NCBI RefSeq assembly: GCF_000365425.1
Contig: NZ_AQOV01000001.1
Location: 1,612,001-1,676,000, forward strand
Direction of reading: 5' to 3'
Origin: Methylomonas sp. MK1
GTDB taxonomy: Bacteria > Pseudomonadota > Gammaproteobacteria > Methylococcales > Methylomonadaceae
Length of the DNA: 64,000 bases
Every line of letters starts with the position of its first letter. The first letter of the stretch is position 1. Below are positions 1 to 12,737 of this stretch, piece by piece. The notes under the pieces were generated by a model. It made no database searches, was not told the origin of the DNA, and saw only the letters and a program-made list of their open reading frames with translations. A program made the position numbers and the translations under genes.

Positions 1-111
1 TATCTAAGGGTAGCCTGCGACGTAGTACCTGGCTTCATTCTGGAAAATAAGATAGTGGCGGGAGAACTAATAGAAGCTAGACCGGATTTCGTGCTCGTTC
101 GTTTGACTTGA
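1..111 (+). CDS. C-terminal 36 residues of an unidentified protein
   Basis: Frame 1 is open from the window edge to a TGA at 109-111 and ends in the residues ARPDFVLVRLT. The composition looks like a real folded C-terminus, and the stop is followed within 10 bases by a good terminator, which supports a genuine gene end. The 5' part lies outside the window, so neither family nor function can be named. Confidence 0.55.
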   Translation, partial: YLRVACDVVPGFILENKIVAGELIEARPDFVLVRLT

Positions 112-117
112 AGCCAT

Positions 118-154
118 AAAAAAGCCGCAAAGCTGTTTGCTTTACGGCTTTTTT
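118..154. terminator. Bidirectional intrinsic terminator
   Basis: A hairpin pairs AAAAAGCCG-C-AAAGC with GCTTT-A-CGGCTTTTTT around a five-base loop. It has a T run on the plus strand and, because of the A run on the other side, also on the minus strand. It lies between the partial plus-strand gene and the end of the minus-strand MlaA gene, so it probably serves both. Confidence 0.85.
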
Positions 155-177
155 GCATAAGAGCGGGACTGTTTAAA

Positions 178-960
178 TCAATACGGATTCGGATCGAGCG
201 GTCCACGCCCGCCACCCTGCATTTCGTCGAATTTCAACACATCTTCGTCTGGGACCTTGCCATCGTGAACCAAGTAATTGCGTCTGGCAAGATAGGCGTT
301 TTTGAAAAATTCGTAACGATCCAATGCTGCTTCGGTGGCGACTTTTTCCATGCCCAACAAATCTGAACGCGCATCGATTACTTTTAATGCACCAGGGCCA
401 ATCGAAACCGCCGCGCCAATCCAATTTGGATTTATGTAGATACCGGCATAAGTAAACGGATTCATCGCGGCATCGCCAACCAACCCGAACACGCCACGCG
501 GCGAACTAGGTCCGAAAAACGGCAGGACCAAGTAAGGACCGGTAGGTATTCCCCAATAGCCTAAAGTTTGATCAAAATCTTCATTATGTTTCGGCAAATC
601 GATCATCGTCCCAACATCTATAAGGCCGGCAACACCAATTGTGGTGTTCACCAAGAAACGCGCACCGTCCTGACCCGATTGCAGGAGTTTTCCTTGCAAA
701 ACATCGTTGGTACAAACACCGATGTCATCGACATTGCTGAAGAAGTTGGTGACAGCTTGGTCCGCAAAACCGGGCATAACCCAATCGTAGCCTTTGGCAA
801 CCGGTTTCATGACATAATCGTCCACACCATCATTGAACGATTGCACTCCCCTGTTCCAGCCCTCCCAAGGATCTTTAGGATCGACACCGTGGGTTGTGGC
901 ACAACCGCTTAATACAGTCAGTAACCCTAAGATCATCCAACCTTTTTTCCCGTCTTGCAT
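178..960 (-). CDS. mlaA: MlaA (VacJ) family outer-membrane lipoprotein
   Basis: This 260-residue protein belongs to the MlaA/VacJ family, the outer-membrane lipoprotein of the Mla pathway, which removes mislocalised phospholipids from the outer leaflet and passes them to periplasmic MlaC. A lipoprotein signal peptide ends in the lipobox LSGC, so Cys20 would be lipidated. Family hallmarks follow: DPWEGWNRGVQSFND near residue 30, NFFSNVDD near 90, and LPFFGPSSPRG around 145, which precedes the membrane-embedded ring helices. The length is normal. No other mla gene is adjacent, so the transporter genes must be elsewhere. The start is fixed by the signal peptide. Confidence 0.93.
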   Translation of the reverse strand: MQDGKKGWMILGLLTVLSGCATTHGVDPKDPWEGWNRGVQSFNDGVDDYVMKPVAKGYDWVMPGFADQAVTNFFSNVDDIGVCTNDVLQGKLLQSGQDGARFLVNTTIGVAGLIDVGTMIDLPKHNEDFDQTLGYWGIPTGPYLVLPFFGPSSPRGVFGLVGDAAMNPFTYAGIYINPNWIGAAVSIGPGALKVIDARSDLLGMEKVATEAALDRYEFFKNAYLARRNYLVHDGKVPDEDVLKFDEMQGGGRGPLDPNPY

Positions 961-1051
961 AACTTCACCTCACCAATTGAATATTGTTTATACCTATCCA
1001 AAACTCACGTAACATAACGTACAACCGACTTTTTTAGCCAACCACAACTCA

Positions 1052-1678
1052 ATGGAAATAAACCTAAATCCGTTAGGCAACCGTTTCAGAGGTTACCTTC
1101 CTGTTATTGTCGATATAGAGACCGCCGGCTTTAATTCGAAAAAAAACCCACTATTGGAAATCGCCGCCGTAATAGTCGAACCAGACAAAGACGGTTGGTT
1201 ACATGTCACCGAAAAACATCACTGCAATATCATTCCTTTCAAAAACTCCGAACTGGATGATGCCGCGCTCAAATTTACCGGTATCGATCCATACCATCCT
1301 TTCCGCATGGCTATAGAAGAGAAGGATGCACTTACCAAGCTGTTTACCCCTATCAAAGCCGCGGTAAAACGTAATAAATGCAAGCGGGCCATTTTGGTTG
1401 GTCACAATCCAGCTTTCGATATCAACTTTTTGAACGCCGCGATTGAAAGAACCAACTATAAACGAAGCCCCTTTCATCCATTCAGTAGCTTCGATACCGC
1501 CACACTAGGCGGGCTAATGTACGGCCAAACGGTTTTAGCAAAAATTGCTCAAGCTGCCGGGATTATCTGGGATAACGAGAAAGCACATTCAGCGCTCTAC
1601 GATGCCGAACAAACTGCCGAACTGTTTTGCCTGATTATCAACCGCTGGAAAAAATTAAGCGAGTACGAAGCGACATAA
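1052..1678 (+). CDS. rnt: Ribonuclease T
   Basis: RNase T is a DEDDh 3'-5' exoribonuclease that trims the 3' ends of tRNA (including CCA end turnover) and of 5S and 23S rRNA. The 208-residue protein shows the three exonuclease motifs: Exo I with DIET at residues 21-24, Exo II as HNPAFD near residue 118, and Exo III as HSALYDAEQT near residue 180, where the His and Asp are catalytic. Length and motif spacing match RNase T rather than the longer DnaQ or oligoribonuclease families. It stands alone and is divergent from mlaA; the 91-base gap between them must hold both promoters. Confidence 0.93.
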   Translation: MEINLNPLGNRFRGYLPVIVDIETAGFNSKKNPLLEIAAVIVEPDKDGWLHVTEKHHCNIIPFKNSELDDAALKFTGIDPYHPFRMAIEEKDALTKLFTPIKAAVKRNKCKRAILVGHNPAFDINFLNAAIERTNYKRSPFHPFSSFDTATLGGLMYGQTVLAKIAQAAGIIWDNEKAHSALYDAEQTAELFCLIINRWKKLSEYEAT

Positions 1679-1801
1679 ATCTACCCAATTAGCGACTTAG
1701 AACACATTACAGTCAAACATATTATTAAGTGTCGGCAGAAAGCCCATTGCGACCCAGAGGAATAGGATCGCTAGAGTAGGGATCTGGGATGTTCTTTTAG
1801 A

Positions 1802-2122
1802 CTAAGGTTTCGAACCAATGCCAGCCAGCATACTATTGAGTTGGCCTTTATTAAACAGGTCAATAACGATATCGCAGCCGCCGACTAATTCGCCGTTAAT
1901 ATACAGTTGGGGATAGGTGGGCCAGTGCGAGTATTCTTTCAAGGCTTCACGCACTTCAGGATCTTCGAAGATGTTGATGTGGGCGTAGTCAGCGTTGCAG
2001 GCTTCCAAGGCTTGCACCACCCGGCTGGAAAACCCGCATTGGGGGAAATCAGGGGTGCCTTTCATGTACAAGACGACGGGATGGCTGGCTAATTGGGCTT
2101 GGATTCTATCTATTGCACTCAT
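1802..2122 (-). CDS. grxD: Monothiol glutaredoxin Grx4
   Basis: This 106-residue monothiol glutaredoxin carries the CGFS active site at Cys29, the signature of the Grx4/GrxD class that binds a [2Fe-2S] cluster with glutathione and delivers clusters to client proteins, often with BolA. The KGTPDFPQCGFS block, the WPTYPQLYINGELVGG motif (cis-Pro and glutathione contacts) and the GGCDI segment are all present. An upstream in-frame ATG would add 15 residues without family character; the ATG at 2122, giving MSAIDRIQAQL, matches the usual family start. Single gene, downstream of the rRNA operon and on the same strand. Confidence 0.94.
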   Translation of the reverse strand: MSAIDRIQAQLASHPVVLYMKGTPDFPQCGFSSRVVQALEACNADYAHINIFEDPEVREALKEYSHWPTYPQLYINGELVGGCDIVIDLFNKGQLNSMLAGIGSKP

Positions 2123-2213
2123 GCGTTTTCTCGCTAGACATTGATGAGATGGGATTCTAACAACCACTACTGCAAATTTGAAGCGTGATTATCTGAATGG
2201 GATTTTGATACAA

Positions 2214-2244
2214 AAAAAGCCCTGCTATTACTAGCAGGGCTTTT
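2214..2244 (-). terminator. rRNA operon terminator
   Basis: On the minus strand the sequence forms AAAAGCCCTGCTA / TAGCAGGGCTTTT with a short loop, followed by a T tract. It begins about 10 bases after the 3' end of 5S rRNA and is a textbook intrinsic terminator for the rrn operon. Confidence 0.92.
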
Positions 2245-2253
2245 GGGATAGGC

Positions 2254-2370
2254 GCTTGGCGATGACCTACTTTCACATGGCAACCTGCCACACTATCATC
2301 GGCGCTAAGCGGTTTCACTTCCGAGTTCGGGATGGGATCGGGTGGTTCACGCTTGCTATGTTCACCAAGC
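2254..2370 (-). rRNA. rrf: 5S ribosomal RNA
   Basis: The minus strand contains the conserved 5S core with CCCATCCCGAACTCGGAAG and the following AAACGCCG-like segment. The terminal stem is formed by GCTTGG at the 5' end and CCAAGC at the 3' end, giving about 117 nucleotides. It is the last gene of the rrn operon, 150 bases after 23S. Exact ends may be off by a few bases. Confidence 0.95.
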
Positions 2371-2521
2371 AAACTGGTTAGGCTGTTGTTGCAGCCGTCA
2401 TGCACAGGTTGTAAGCGTTTCGCTTTGACCTGCTTTCATGGAAATCTGTATCGAGTTTGTCGTTCTCAGTGGCTTATCAGCTATTGTCGTCTGACTTTAC
2501 CCAAACGCATTGGGTGTTATA

Positions 2522-5416
<2,895 letters not shown>

Positions 5417-5737
5417 TATAACCCGAATACGTCTGTACTTTGGTTATACTGTCAGCTGACATTTTCGCTGATTTTTTCTGCTTGAGAACGACATGCTGTT
5501 TGCTTTCCGCCGTTCTCTTTGGAGAATGACTTCATTCAAACCGCAACTCGTTTTAGTTTTGATCATTGCTGATCATTACTATAGTTACAGATTTCCATAT
5601 TGTTAAAGAGCTATCGGCACGAATACCAATGCTATAAAGTCTTTATCTCTTGATTACGATAAAACCTCATAGCGCTGATGTTCTAACATCGACTATCTAC
5701 TGGTGACGTACTGGTTTACCCTCAGCGTTCAGCGTGA
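5417..5737 (-). other. 23S-tRNA spacer with boxA-like antitermination site
   Basis: This 321-base internal transcribed spacer separates tRNA-Ala from 23S. Reading on the minus strand it contains GCTCTTTAACAA at about 5600-5612, which matches the boxA consensus recognised by NusB-S10 in rrn antitermination. No coding sequence is supported. Confidence 0.7.
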
Positions 5738-5813
5738 TGGTGGAGCCAGGGAGGATCGAACTCCCGACCTCCTGCGTGCAAGGCAGGCGCTCTCCCAGCT
5801 GAGCTATGGCCCC
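5738..5813 (-). tRNA. tRNA-Ala (anticodon TGC)
   Basis: The minus strand folds as a 76-nucleotide tRNA starting GGGGCCATAGCTCAG. The anticodon loop is CTTGCAC, the T arm contains GGTTCGATCC-type sequence (here AGTTCGATCCT), and CCA is encoded. It sits in the 16S-23S spacer beside tRNA-Ile, the common proteobacterial arrangement. Confidence 0.97.
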
Positions 5814-5930
5814 TAAAACAGACTAAAGACCAAGACTCAAGCCGAAACCCAACTATGCACAACCTTACCTATTCTAACCAGGAGTGTTGTCTGATCGTTT
5901 TCCGCCTTATTGCTTTCGCCTTTTATGCGT

Positions 5931-6007
<77 letters not shown>

Positions 6008-6067
6008 AGGTGCGTCTTTCAATCGAAATAATTTGTTGTGAGTACGTGTAACGGTGTGCCGTCTTTG

Positions 6068-7604
<1,537 letters not shown>

Positions 7605-7749
7605 TTTAACTTGTCACTCAATAAGATGAGTGACCAATCTTGGTCTCGACTACAGAACATCTTTTCTTGCGAATTGACGTGGTTTCTGTGTCGACTATTT
7701 CTAACAGCACATAGTCGCTACACATACCCACACAAATTATTTCGATTTC

Positions 7750-7764
7750 GTTTGTTAAAGAGCC
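7750..7764 (-). promoter_or_regulatory. rrn leader boxA
   Basis: On the minus strand the leader reads GGCTCTTTAACAAA, matching the boxA antitermination element, about 150 bases upstream of mature 16S and just downstream of promoter P2. Confidence 0.7.
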
Positions 7765-7792
7765 AGAGCATTTCGCCCTGTTGAGCCGACAT

Positions 7793-7820
7793 ATTCTACA
7801 GCGTTTTCAATTCCTGTCAA
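7793..7820 (-). promoter_or_regulatory. rrn P2: rrn promoter P2
   Basis: On the minus strand a perfect -35 TTGACA (7815-7820) is separated by 16 bases from -10 TAGAAT (7793-7798). The predicted start is around 7786, upstream of the boxA leader. It is the promoter proximal to 16S. Confidence 0.85.
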
Positions 7821-7951
7821 ATTTATTTTTAAGCCATTTCAAAAAACCGAAACACTTAAAACAAATCCGCCACTCACAACCTTAAACCCGCCGAACTAAG
7901 CCGACCGCTTCACTGCTAAAACCCAAAAACATGAGCAGTGAAGAGCCGTGC

Positions 7952-7980
7952 ATTCTAATCACCCATACACACCGCGTCAA
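7952..7980 (-). promoter_or_regulatory. rrn P1: rrn promoter P1
   Basis: On the minus strand -35 TTGACG (7975-7980) and -10 TAGAAT (7952-7957) are 17 bases apart, followed by a GC-rich discriminator (GCACGGC) of the type that makes rRNA promoters sensitive to ppGpp. It lies about 160 bases upstream of P2. The 7605-8058 stretch otherwise holds only the rRNA leader; no gene is seen. Confidence 0.82.
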
Positions 7981-8058
7981 GTGATTATTTCTATTCGGGC
8001 AAACTTTCTCTTACCTACTTGATATATATGCTTGGCAGGCGTATGGATTTGGGCAACA

Positions 8059-9033
8059 CTATTCTGCCTTAAACTGGCCTTGATTTTCTATAAACCATTG
8101 ATAGGTAAGCTCCAGACCTTTTTTAAGTGGTATCTTTGGTTGCCACCCCAAAGATTTTAGCTTTGAGACATCCATCAGTTTTCGCGGAGTACCATCCGGC
8201 TTGGTACTGTCCCAGCTAATTTGCCCCTGATAACCAACGACATCTTGGATGGTTTCAGCCAATTCGCGAACAGTTACATCATCGCCCGTTCCAACATTCA
8301 AATGCGACAGCATGGGTTCAGTGCAAGATTGATATTGCTCTTTGCCCAAGGCCATCACGTGCAGACAAGCAGCCGCCATATCCTCGACGTGCAAAAATTC
8401 GCGCATAGCCTTTCCGGTTCCCCACACACTGACAGTCGGAGAATTACTAATCTTGGCATCATGAAACTTTCTGATTAATGCCGGGATAACATGGCTATTT
8501 TGCAAGTGAAAATTATCGTTTTCACCATACAAATTAGTCGGCATTACCGACCGATAATCTACGCCGTACTGCCGGTTATATGACTCACACAACTTAATCC
8601 CGGCAATCTTGGAAATTGCATACGGCTCATTGGTCGACTCTAAAACGCCTGTCAACAGCGCGCTTTCTCGCATCGGCTGCTCAGCGAATTTCGGATAGAT
8701 ACAAGAGCTACCCAAAAACAGCAGTTGCTTGCATCCAACCCGCCAAGTCTGATGAACCACATTGGCTTCCATCATCAGATTTTGATAGATAAATTCCGCA
8801 GGATATTCATTGTTTGCATGAATACCGCCGACCTTGGCCGCAGCGAGAATCACCTGATCCGGACGTTCTTGTTCCATGAAGACCCGCACAGCCGTTTGAT
8901 CGGTCAAATCCAATTCAGCATGCGTACGCACCACAATATTTTGATAACCGGCCTCAATCAATTGCCGATAAATAGCCGAACCTACCATACCTCGATGGCC
9001 CGCCAGATAAATTTTATCTTGCTTATCGAGCAT
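8059..9033 (-). CDS. fcl: GDP-L-fucose synthase
   Basis: Fcl (WcaG) is a short-chain dehydrogenase that epimerises and reduces GDP-4-keto-6-deoxy-mannose to GDP-L-fucose with NADPH. The 324-residue protein has the Rossmann motif [10 protein letters not shown] near residue 13, the segment LGSSCIYPK near 107, and the catalytic YAISK near 139, with NLYGENDNF following. Length is typical. It starts four bases after gmd ends, so the two form an operon that makes GDP-fucose from GDP-mannose, presumably for exopolysaccharide or LPS. It ends close to the rrn promoter region with no obvious terminator between. Confidence 0.95.
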   Translation of the reverse strand: MLDKQDKIYLAGHRGMVGSAIYRQLIEAGYQNIVVRTHAELDLTDQTAVRVFMEQERPDQVILAAAKVGGIHANNEYPAEFIYQNLMMEANVVHQTWRVGCKQLLFLGSSCIYPKFAEQPMRESALLTGVLESTNEPYAISKIAGIKLCESYNRQYGVDYRSVMPTNLYGENDNFHLQNSHVIPALIRKFHDAKISNSPTVSVWGTGKAMREFLHVEDMAAACLHVMALGKEQYQSCTEPMLSHLNVGTGDDVTVRELAETIQDVVGYQGQISWDSTKPDGTPRKLMDVSKLKSLGWQPKIPLKKGLELTYQWFIENQGQFKAE

Positions 9034-9037
9034 ACCG

Positions 9038-10159
9038 TTACTCCCTACTGACCGCCACGTTATAGCCCTGATTTTTCAGCAAAGCATGTTTTTGCGCTTG
9101 CTCAAGATCATAAGCCACCATTTCGGACACCATTTCCTGTAAGGTAATTTGCGGTACCCAACCTAACTTGTTCTTGGCGTTACTAGGGTCACCCAAAAGC
9201 GTTTCCACTTCGGCCGGTCTAAAATAGCGCGGATCGATAGCGACGATGTTTTGACCGACCGCCATTCCAGGCGCTTTGTCACCGACAATAGCATCGATAT
9301 AACCCTTTTCGTCTACTCCCACGCCTTCCCAACGAATAGACACACCCAATTCTTTAGCCGACATTTCGATAAATTGTCTTACCGAATACTGCACGCCAGT
9401 GGCTATCACAAAATCCTCGGGCTGTTCTTGCTGCAACATCATCCATTGCATCCGTACATAATCCTTGGCATGCCCCCAATCCCTGAGCGAATCCATATTG
9501 CCCATATACAGACATTTGTCCAAGCCAATAGCGATGTTGCTGAGACCGCGAGTAATTTTACGCGTCACGAAAGTTTCGCCTCGACGCGGCGATTCGTGGT
9601 TGAACAAAATACCGTTACACGCATACATACCGTAGGCTTCACGATAATTAACGGTGATCCAATAGGCGTAGAGTTTGGCTACTGCATAAGGCGAACGGGG
9701 ATAAAACGGCGTAGTCTCTTTTTGCGGAATTTCCTGGACTAAACCGTACAATTCGGAAGTTGATGCCTGGTAAAAACGCGTAGTTTTCTCCATACCGAGA
9801 AAACGAATGGCTTCCAAAAGCCGTAATGTACCCATAGCATCAACGTCTGCGGTATATTCGGGAGATTCGAACGATACAGCGACGTGGCTCATGGCACCCA
9901 AGTTGTAGACTTCATCCGGACGAATTTCGCTAAGGATACGGGTGAGATTCGAACTATCCGTCAAATCGCCATAATGAAGAAAAAATTGCGGATTTTTGAT
10001 ATGCGGGTCTTGATAGATATGATCGACGCGCTCGGTATTAAATAATGACGAGCGCCGTTTTATGCCATGTACTTCATAGTCTTTTTCCAACAAAAACTCG
10101 GCAAGATAGGATCCGTCTTGCCCGGTTATGCCAGTGATCAATGCTTTTTTTCTACTCAC
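9038..10159 (-). CDS. gmd: GDP-mannose 4,6-dehydratase
   Basis: Gmd catalyses the NADP-dependent dehydration of GDP-mannose to GDP-4-keto-6-deoxy-mannose, the first step towards GDP-fucose and GDP-rhamnose. The 373-residue protein starts with the nucleotide-binding [15 protein letters not shown], followed by [14 protein letters not shown], the STSELYG segment with catalytic residues, and [12 protein letters not shown] with the active-site Tyr-Lys pair. [17 protein letters not shown] binds the GDP moiety. Upstream of fcl in a two-gene operon; 82 bases downstream of the exosortase gene on the same strand, so co-transcription with it is possible. Confidence 0.96.
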   Translation of the reverse strand: MSRKKALITGITGQDGSYLAEFLLEKDYEVHGIKRRSSLFNTERVDHIYQDPHIKNPQFFLHYGDLTDSSNLTRILSEIRPDEVYNLGAMSHVAVSFESPEYTADVDAMGTLRLLEAIRFLGMEKTTRFYQASTSELYGLVQEIPQKETTPFYPRSPYAVAKLYAYWITVNYREAYGMYACNGILFNHESPRRGETFVTRKITRGLSNIAIGLDKCLYMGNMDSLRDWGHAKDYVRMQWMMLQQEQPEDFVIATGVQYSVRQFIEMSAKELGVSIRWEGVGVDEKGYIDAIVGDKAPGMAVGQNIVAIDPRYFRPAEVETLLGDPSNAKNKLGWVPQITLQEMVSEMVAYDLEQAQKHALLKNQGYNVAVSRE

Positions 10160-10241
10160 TTACAGCTCCTTTTCTTTTGAGTCAAATTCGACGTAAAACA
10201 GTCTTAAAGTCGTCAAGCAATTAAGCCGACGTTATAACTGC

Positions 10242-11843
10242 TTAGCCCGGTAAAGCCGAATTAACTGGCTCAATTACCTTACCGGGCAAATATGCGGGCA
10301 ATTCCGGTAACAAATCTTTTAAAAATAGATGTAGCCGCTTATCGGCGACAGCAATATCTTCGACCTTGTCTACGGGGGTAACCAAGCGAATCAGCGCCCC
10401 GTCGGTACGGTTCATGGTGATGGCATCATAAAACAAATACCATTTGACCATATATTCGTTGGTTATCATCCGGCCACGCTGCTGAAACCAAAAATACACT
10501 AACTGTCTGCTTTCGCCTTTTTGGATAATGGCCCGGTTTACCTGCAATGCCTGCCCATCCAATTGCAAATCAGTGAACTCGCGCTGCTCGAAACTACTGA
10601 TTTGCCAACCGTCTCCGGGAATACAACTGCGTGGAGAATGCACCACAGCACCCTTGCGTTGCGACTGGTAATAAGCGCTATAAAAATTGACGCTATTACG
10701 GGTTTCAGGCTGAATAAAATTGACAATAACATAATCGGTCAATTTCAACTCGTTTAGATAAAACTGGGTTAAATAGTCGTTGCGTCCTTGCCAATTTCCC
10801 AACGTCGTGGGAAAGGTTAAAAATGCTTTGCGCTCGGGAATTATGTCTTCCCGTCCTTTATAGACCTCTGAAGCACCCGCGCCGATACAAAGCAAAAGCA
10901 ACACGGCAAAAACCGACTTGTTCAATATTGCGGCAATATCTAGACGAGCCGTATGACTCCATTCTTCCGGGATCTGCACCAATTCGCTCATTGCCAGCTT
11001 TCTTCCGCTAATTCGGCTAAAAATCCACATCTCGATAAATAGCAGAAGCATGCAGAGTAAAAACACTGCCCAACCTTCAAAATCATGCAAAAAGCCTTCG
11101 GCCATCTCCGTGCCCCAGTTATCGACTAGAACCCCGATGACACCAATCCGAAAACTGTTCATAAAAATAGTCAACGGCATTGAAGACAGAAAAATCAGCA
11201 ATTTCTGCCAGAAAGGGCCTTTAAACAAATATGCACACAGGAAAGCCAAACTGGCCAAAGGAAACAAATAACGCAATCCGCTACAGGCATCGACCACTTG
11301 CAACTTATAGCTGCCTAAATCGATAACATTCCCTTCCAGGTAAACCATGATGTCGCAAGCCCGTATGAATTCCACGCCCAGCCAAGACGAAATCAATTGC
11401 AGCTTTGAAGACAAGTTATTCAGTATGAAGGATGGAAACGGCACCATGAAAATTAGAAACAACAGGGGGATAGCACCAACCCGCAACCCGCGTAGACCAA
11501 AAGCACTGCCAAACATCCCCGTCAAAACCACCAGAAACGCATACTGCTCCATGGTTTTTATGGTTGCCAACCCGCCCAGAATAAAAAGAATCAATCCTAA
11601 GCCTATAATGACAAGCCCGGGCAGCGATGCATTAAATCCTTGGACCAAAACCAGTTCGCCGCGCCGCGCCCACAGCAGGTAAATAGTGATGACAGGGATG
11701 AAAAAGCCGTGACTGTATTCTTCGACGTTAGTCCATGTCGTCGCCATTTCGATAAGGCTATCTCTGAACACCACGCACAGCAGCAATAAAGCCGCACCCC
11801 ATAATGACCAGACAATGGCCGGTTTCGTATTCTCTGTATTCAT
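10242..11843 (-). CDS. xrtD: Exosortase fused to an EpsI domain (XrtD type, VPLPA-CTERM)
   Basis: Exosortases are inner-membrane cysteine transpeptidases that process proteins with a PEP-CTERM-like tail, usually linked to exopolysaccharide export. Residues 1-280 form the multi-spanning exosortase domain with the expected catalytic triad: Cys187 in DACSGL, Arg232 in NSFRIG and His253 in FLHDFEGW. Residues about 335-530 form an EpsI domain with FPTTLGNW and the signature HSPRSCIPGDGW at about 402-413. A 533-residue fusion of this layout is, from memory, typical of the VPLPA-CTERM enzyme XrtD; assignment to XrtD rather than XrtA is inference. No CTERM substrate is seen in the window; gmd and fcl downstream fit an EPS context. 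Confidence 0.85.
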   Translation of the reverse strand: MNTENTKPAIVWSLWGAALLLLCVVFRDSLIEMATTWTNVEEYSHGFFIPVITIYLLWARRGELVLVQGFNASLPGLVIIGLGLILFILGGLATIKTMEQYAFLVVLTGMFGSAFGLRGLRVGAIPLLFLIFMVPFPSFILNNLSSKLQLISSWLGVEFIRACDIMVYLEGNVIDLGSYKLQVVDACSGLRYLFPLASLAFLCAYLFKGPFWQKLLIFLSSMPLTIFMNSFRIGVIGVLVDNWGTEMAEGFLHDFEGWAVFLLCMLLLFIEMWIFSRISGRKLAMSELVQIPEEWSHTARLDIAAILNKSVFAVLLLLCIGAGASEVYKGREDIIPERKAFLTFPTTLGNWQGRNDYLTQFYLNELKLTDYVIVNFIQPETRNSVNFYSAYYQSQRKGAVVHSPRSCIPGDGWQISSFEQREFTDLQLDGQALQVNRAIIQKGESRQLVYFWFQQRGRMITNEYMVKWYLFYDAITMNRTDGALIRLVTPVDKVEDIAVADKRLHLFLKDLLPELPAYLPGKVIEPVNSALPG

Positions 11844-12030
11844 TCCGTGTCGAAAATAAGAATTGATGTTTAAATTTCTCCCATACCGGCACTATTTGTT
11901 ACGCGGTATGGAAATTTGGTCCTACTTACTAACCCGAGCAATCGCAATAGCGCTGACCGGTAAATCTAACCATTATCCCCGAGCTTTATTAAAGCCAAGT
12001 GACACATCATTACGGGCAAATAACATACCT

Positions 12031-12558
12031 TTAGGCATCGGGGTCGACAGTGAAAATCGGGTTTCTTTTGTCTTCTTCATTCAATTTAGCTTTTTCTTCA
12101 GGGTAAATATGCCAAAAAGATTGATCTATAGCACCGTCTGTGTAGCTGTTTTTACGGTCATGGGTAAATGGACACCACCAGTTTTCCACCACTTTCACCA
12201 AGTAAGCATGCCATTCGAATAAGCCCACGCTCACCGGACAATACCAAGTGCAATTCAAAATCCAGAATAATTTCGATTGCGCCATGCTGAATTTGAATGA
12301 CCCGTCCATCGTAATCTGATTTTTTAAATCATACCGGTGACTCGCCCTGGCCGGTAAAAAATCGCCCCATTTTTTGACATTTTCCGCACCGACCAATTTC
12401 AGACTGAAATAAGTCAAATAAGCACTGGTAATCACAAACGGCAAGGTCAAAATCGGCAAATAGATAAACAGCAAACCGATAGCTCTGGATATTACCGGCA
12501 TCTGTTTATGATGGCAGCCGATATTGACGCGGTCTGCACAAGATTCGCAGGCTTTCAT
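12031..12558 (-). CDS. Unknown Cys-rich membrane protein
   Basis: I do not recognise this 175-residue protein. The N-terminus carries a CESC pair and a CHH motif (residues 4-17). One clear hydrophobic span follows at about 24-50, and a second, more amphipathic one around 100-125 contains further cysteines (LNCTWYCP and NWWCPF). The C-terminal 45 residues are polar and acidic. Its ATG overlaps the stop of the upstream 58-residue metal-binding protein (ATGA), so translation is probably coupled and the two may share a metal-related role; that is inference from context. Alternatives: a copper or haem protein accessory factor. Confidence 0.7.
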   Translation of the reverse strand: MKACESCADRVNIGCHHKQMPVISRAIGLLFIYLPILTLPFVITSAYLTYFSLKLVGAENVKKWGDFLPARASHRYDLKNQITMDGSFKFSMAQSKLFWILNCTWYCPVSVGLFEWHAYLVKVVENWWCPFTHDRKNSYTDGAIDQSFWHIYPEEKAKLNEEDKRNPIFTVDPDA

Positions 12559-12731
12559 GTTTCTTTCTCCTCTGGAGTCGTTATTATTATTTGCTCGCTA
12601 TTGAGCAGTTGAAAAATGCTGCGACAACCTTCGCAACAGAATTTTTTTTCGCCCAGCAAAGTATTGAGCTCAAAACCGGGAATCAACACCCGCTGACCGC
12701 ACAAACCGCATTGGGGCTTGGAATCCACCAT
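12555..12731 (-). CDS. 58-residue standalone metal-binding domain protein
   Basis: The reading frame from ATG at 12731 encodes 58 residues with CGLCG at positions 8-12 and FCCEGCRSIFQLL at about 32-44. This is the pattern of the cysteine-rich metal-binding domain that normally sits at the N-terminus of CcoI/FixI-type copper-exporting P-type ATPases (PF12156 family, from memory). Here no ATPase follows: the gene ends in ATGA, overlapping the start of the unknown membrane protein at 12558. It is six bases upstream of the rlmI stop on the same strand. Too short for many gene callers. A copper-trafficking or metal-sensing role is inferred. Confidence 0.75.
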   Translation of the reverse strand: MVDSKPQCGLCGQRVLIPGFELNTLLGEKKFCCEGCRSIFQLLNSEQIIITTPEEKET

Positions 12732-12737
12732 GATTGA

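Noticed and set aside
568..912. ORF of 114 residues on the plus strand across mlaA
   Set aside because: It is antisense to a well-supported lipoprotein gene and has no family features.
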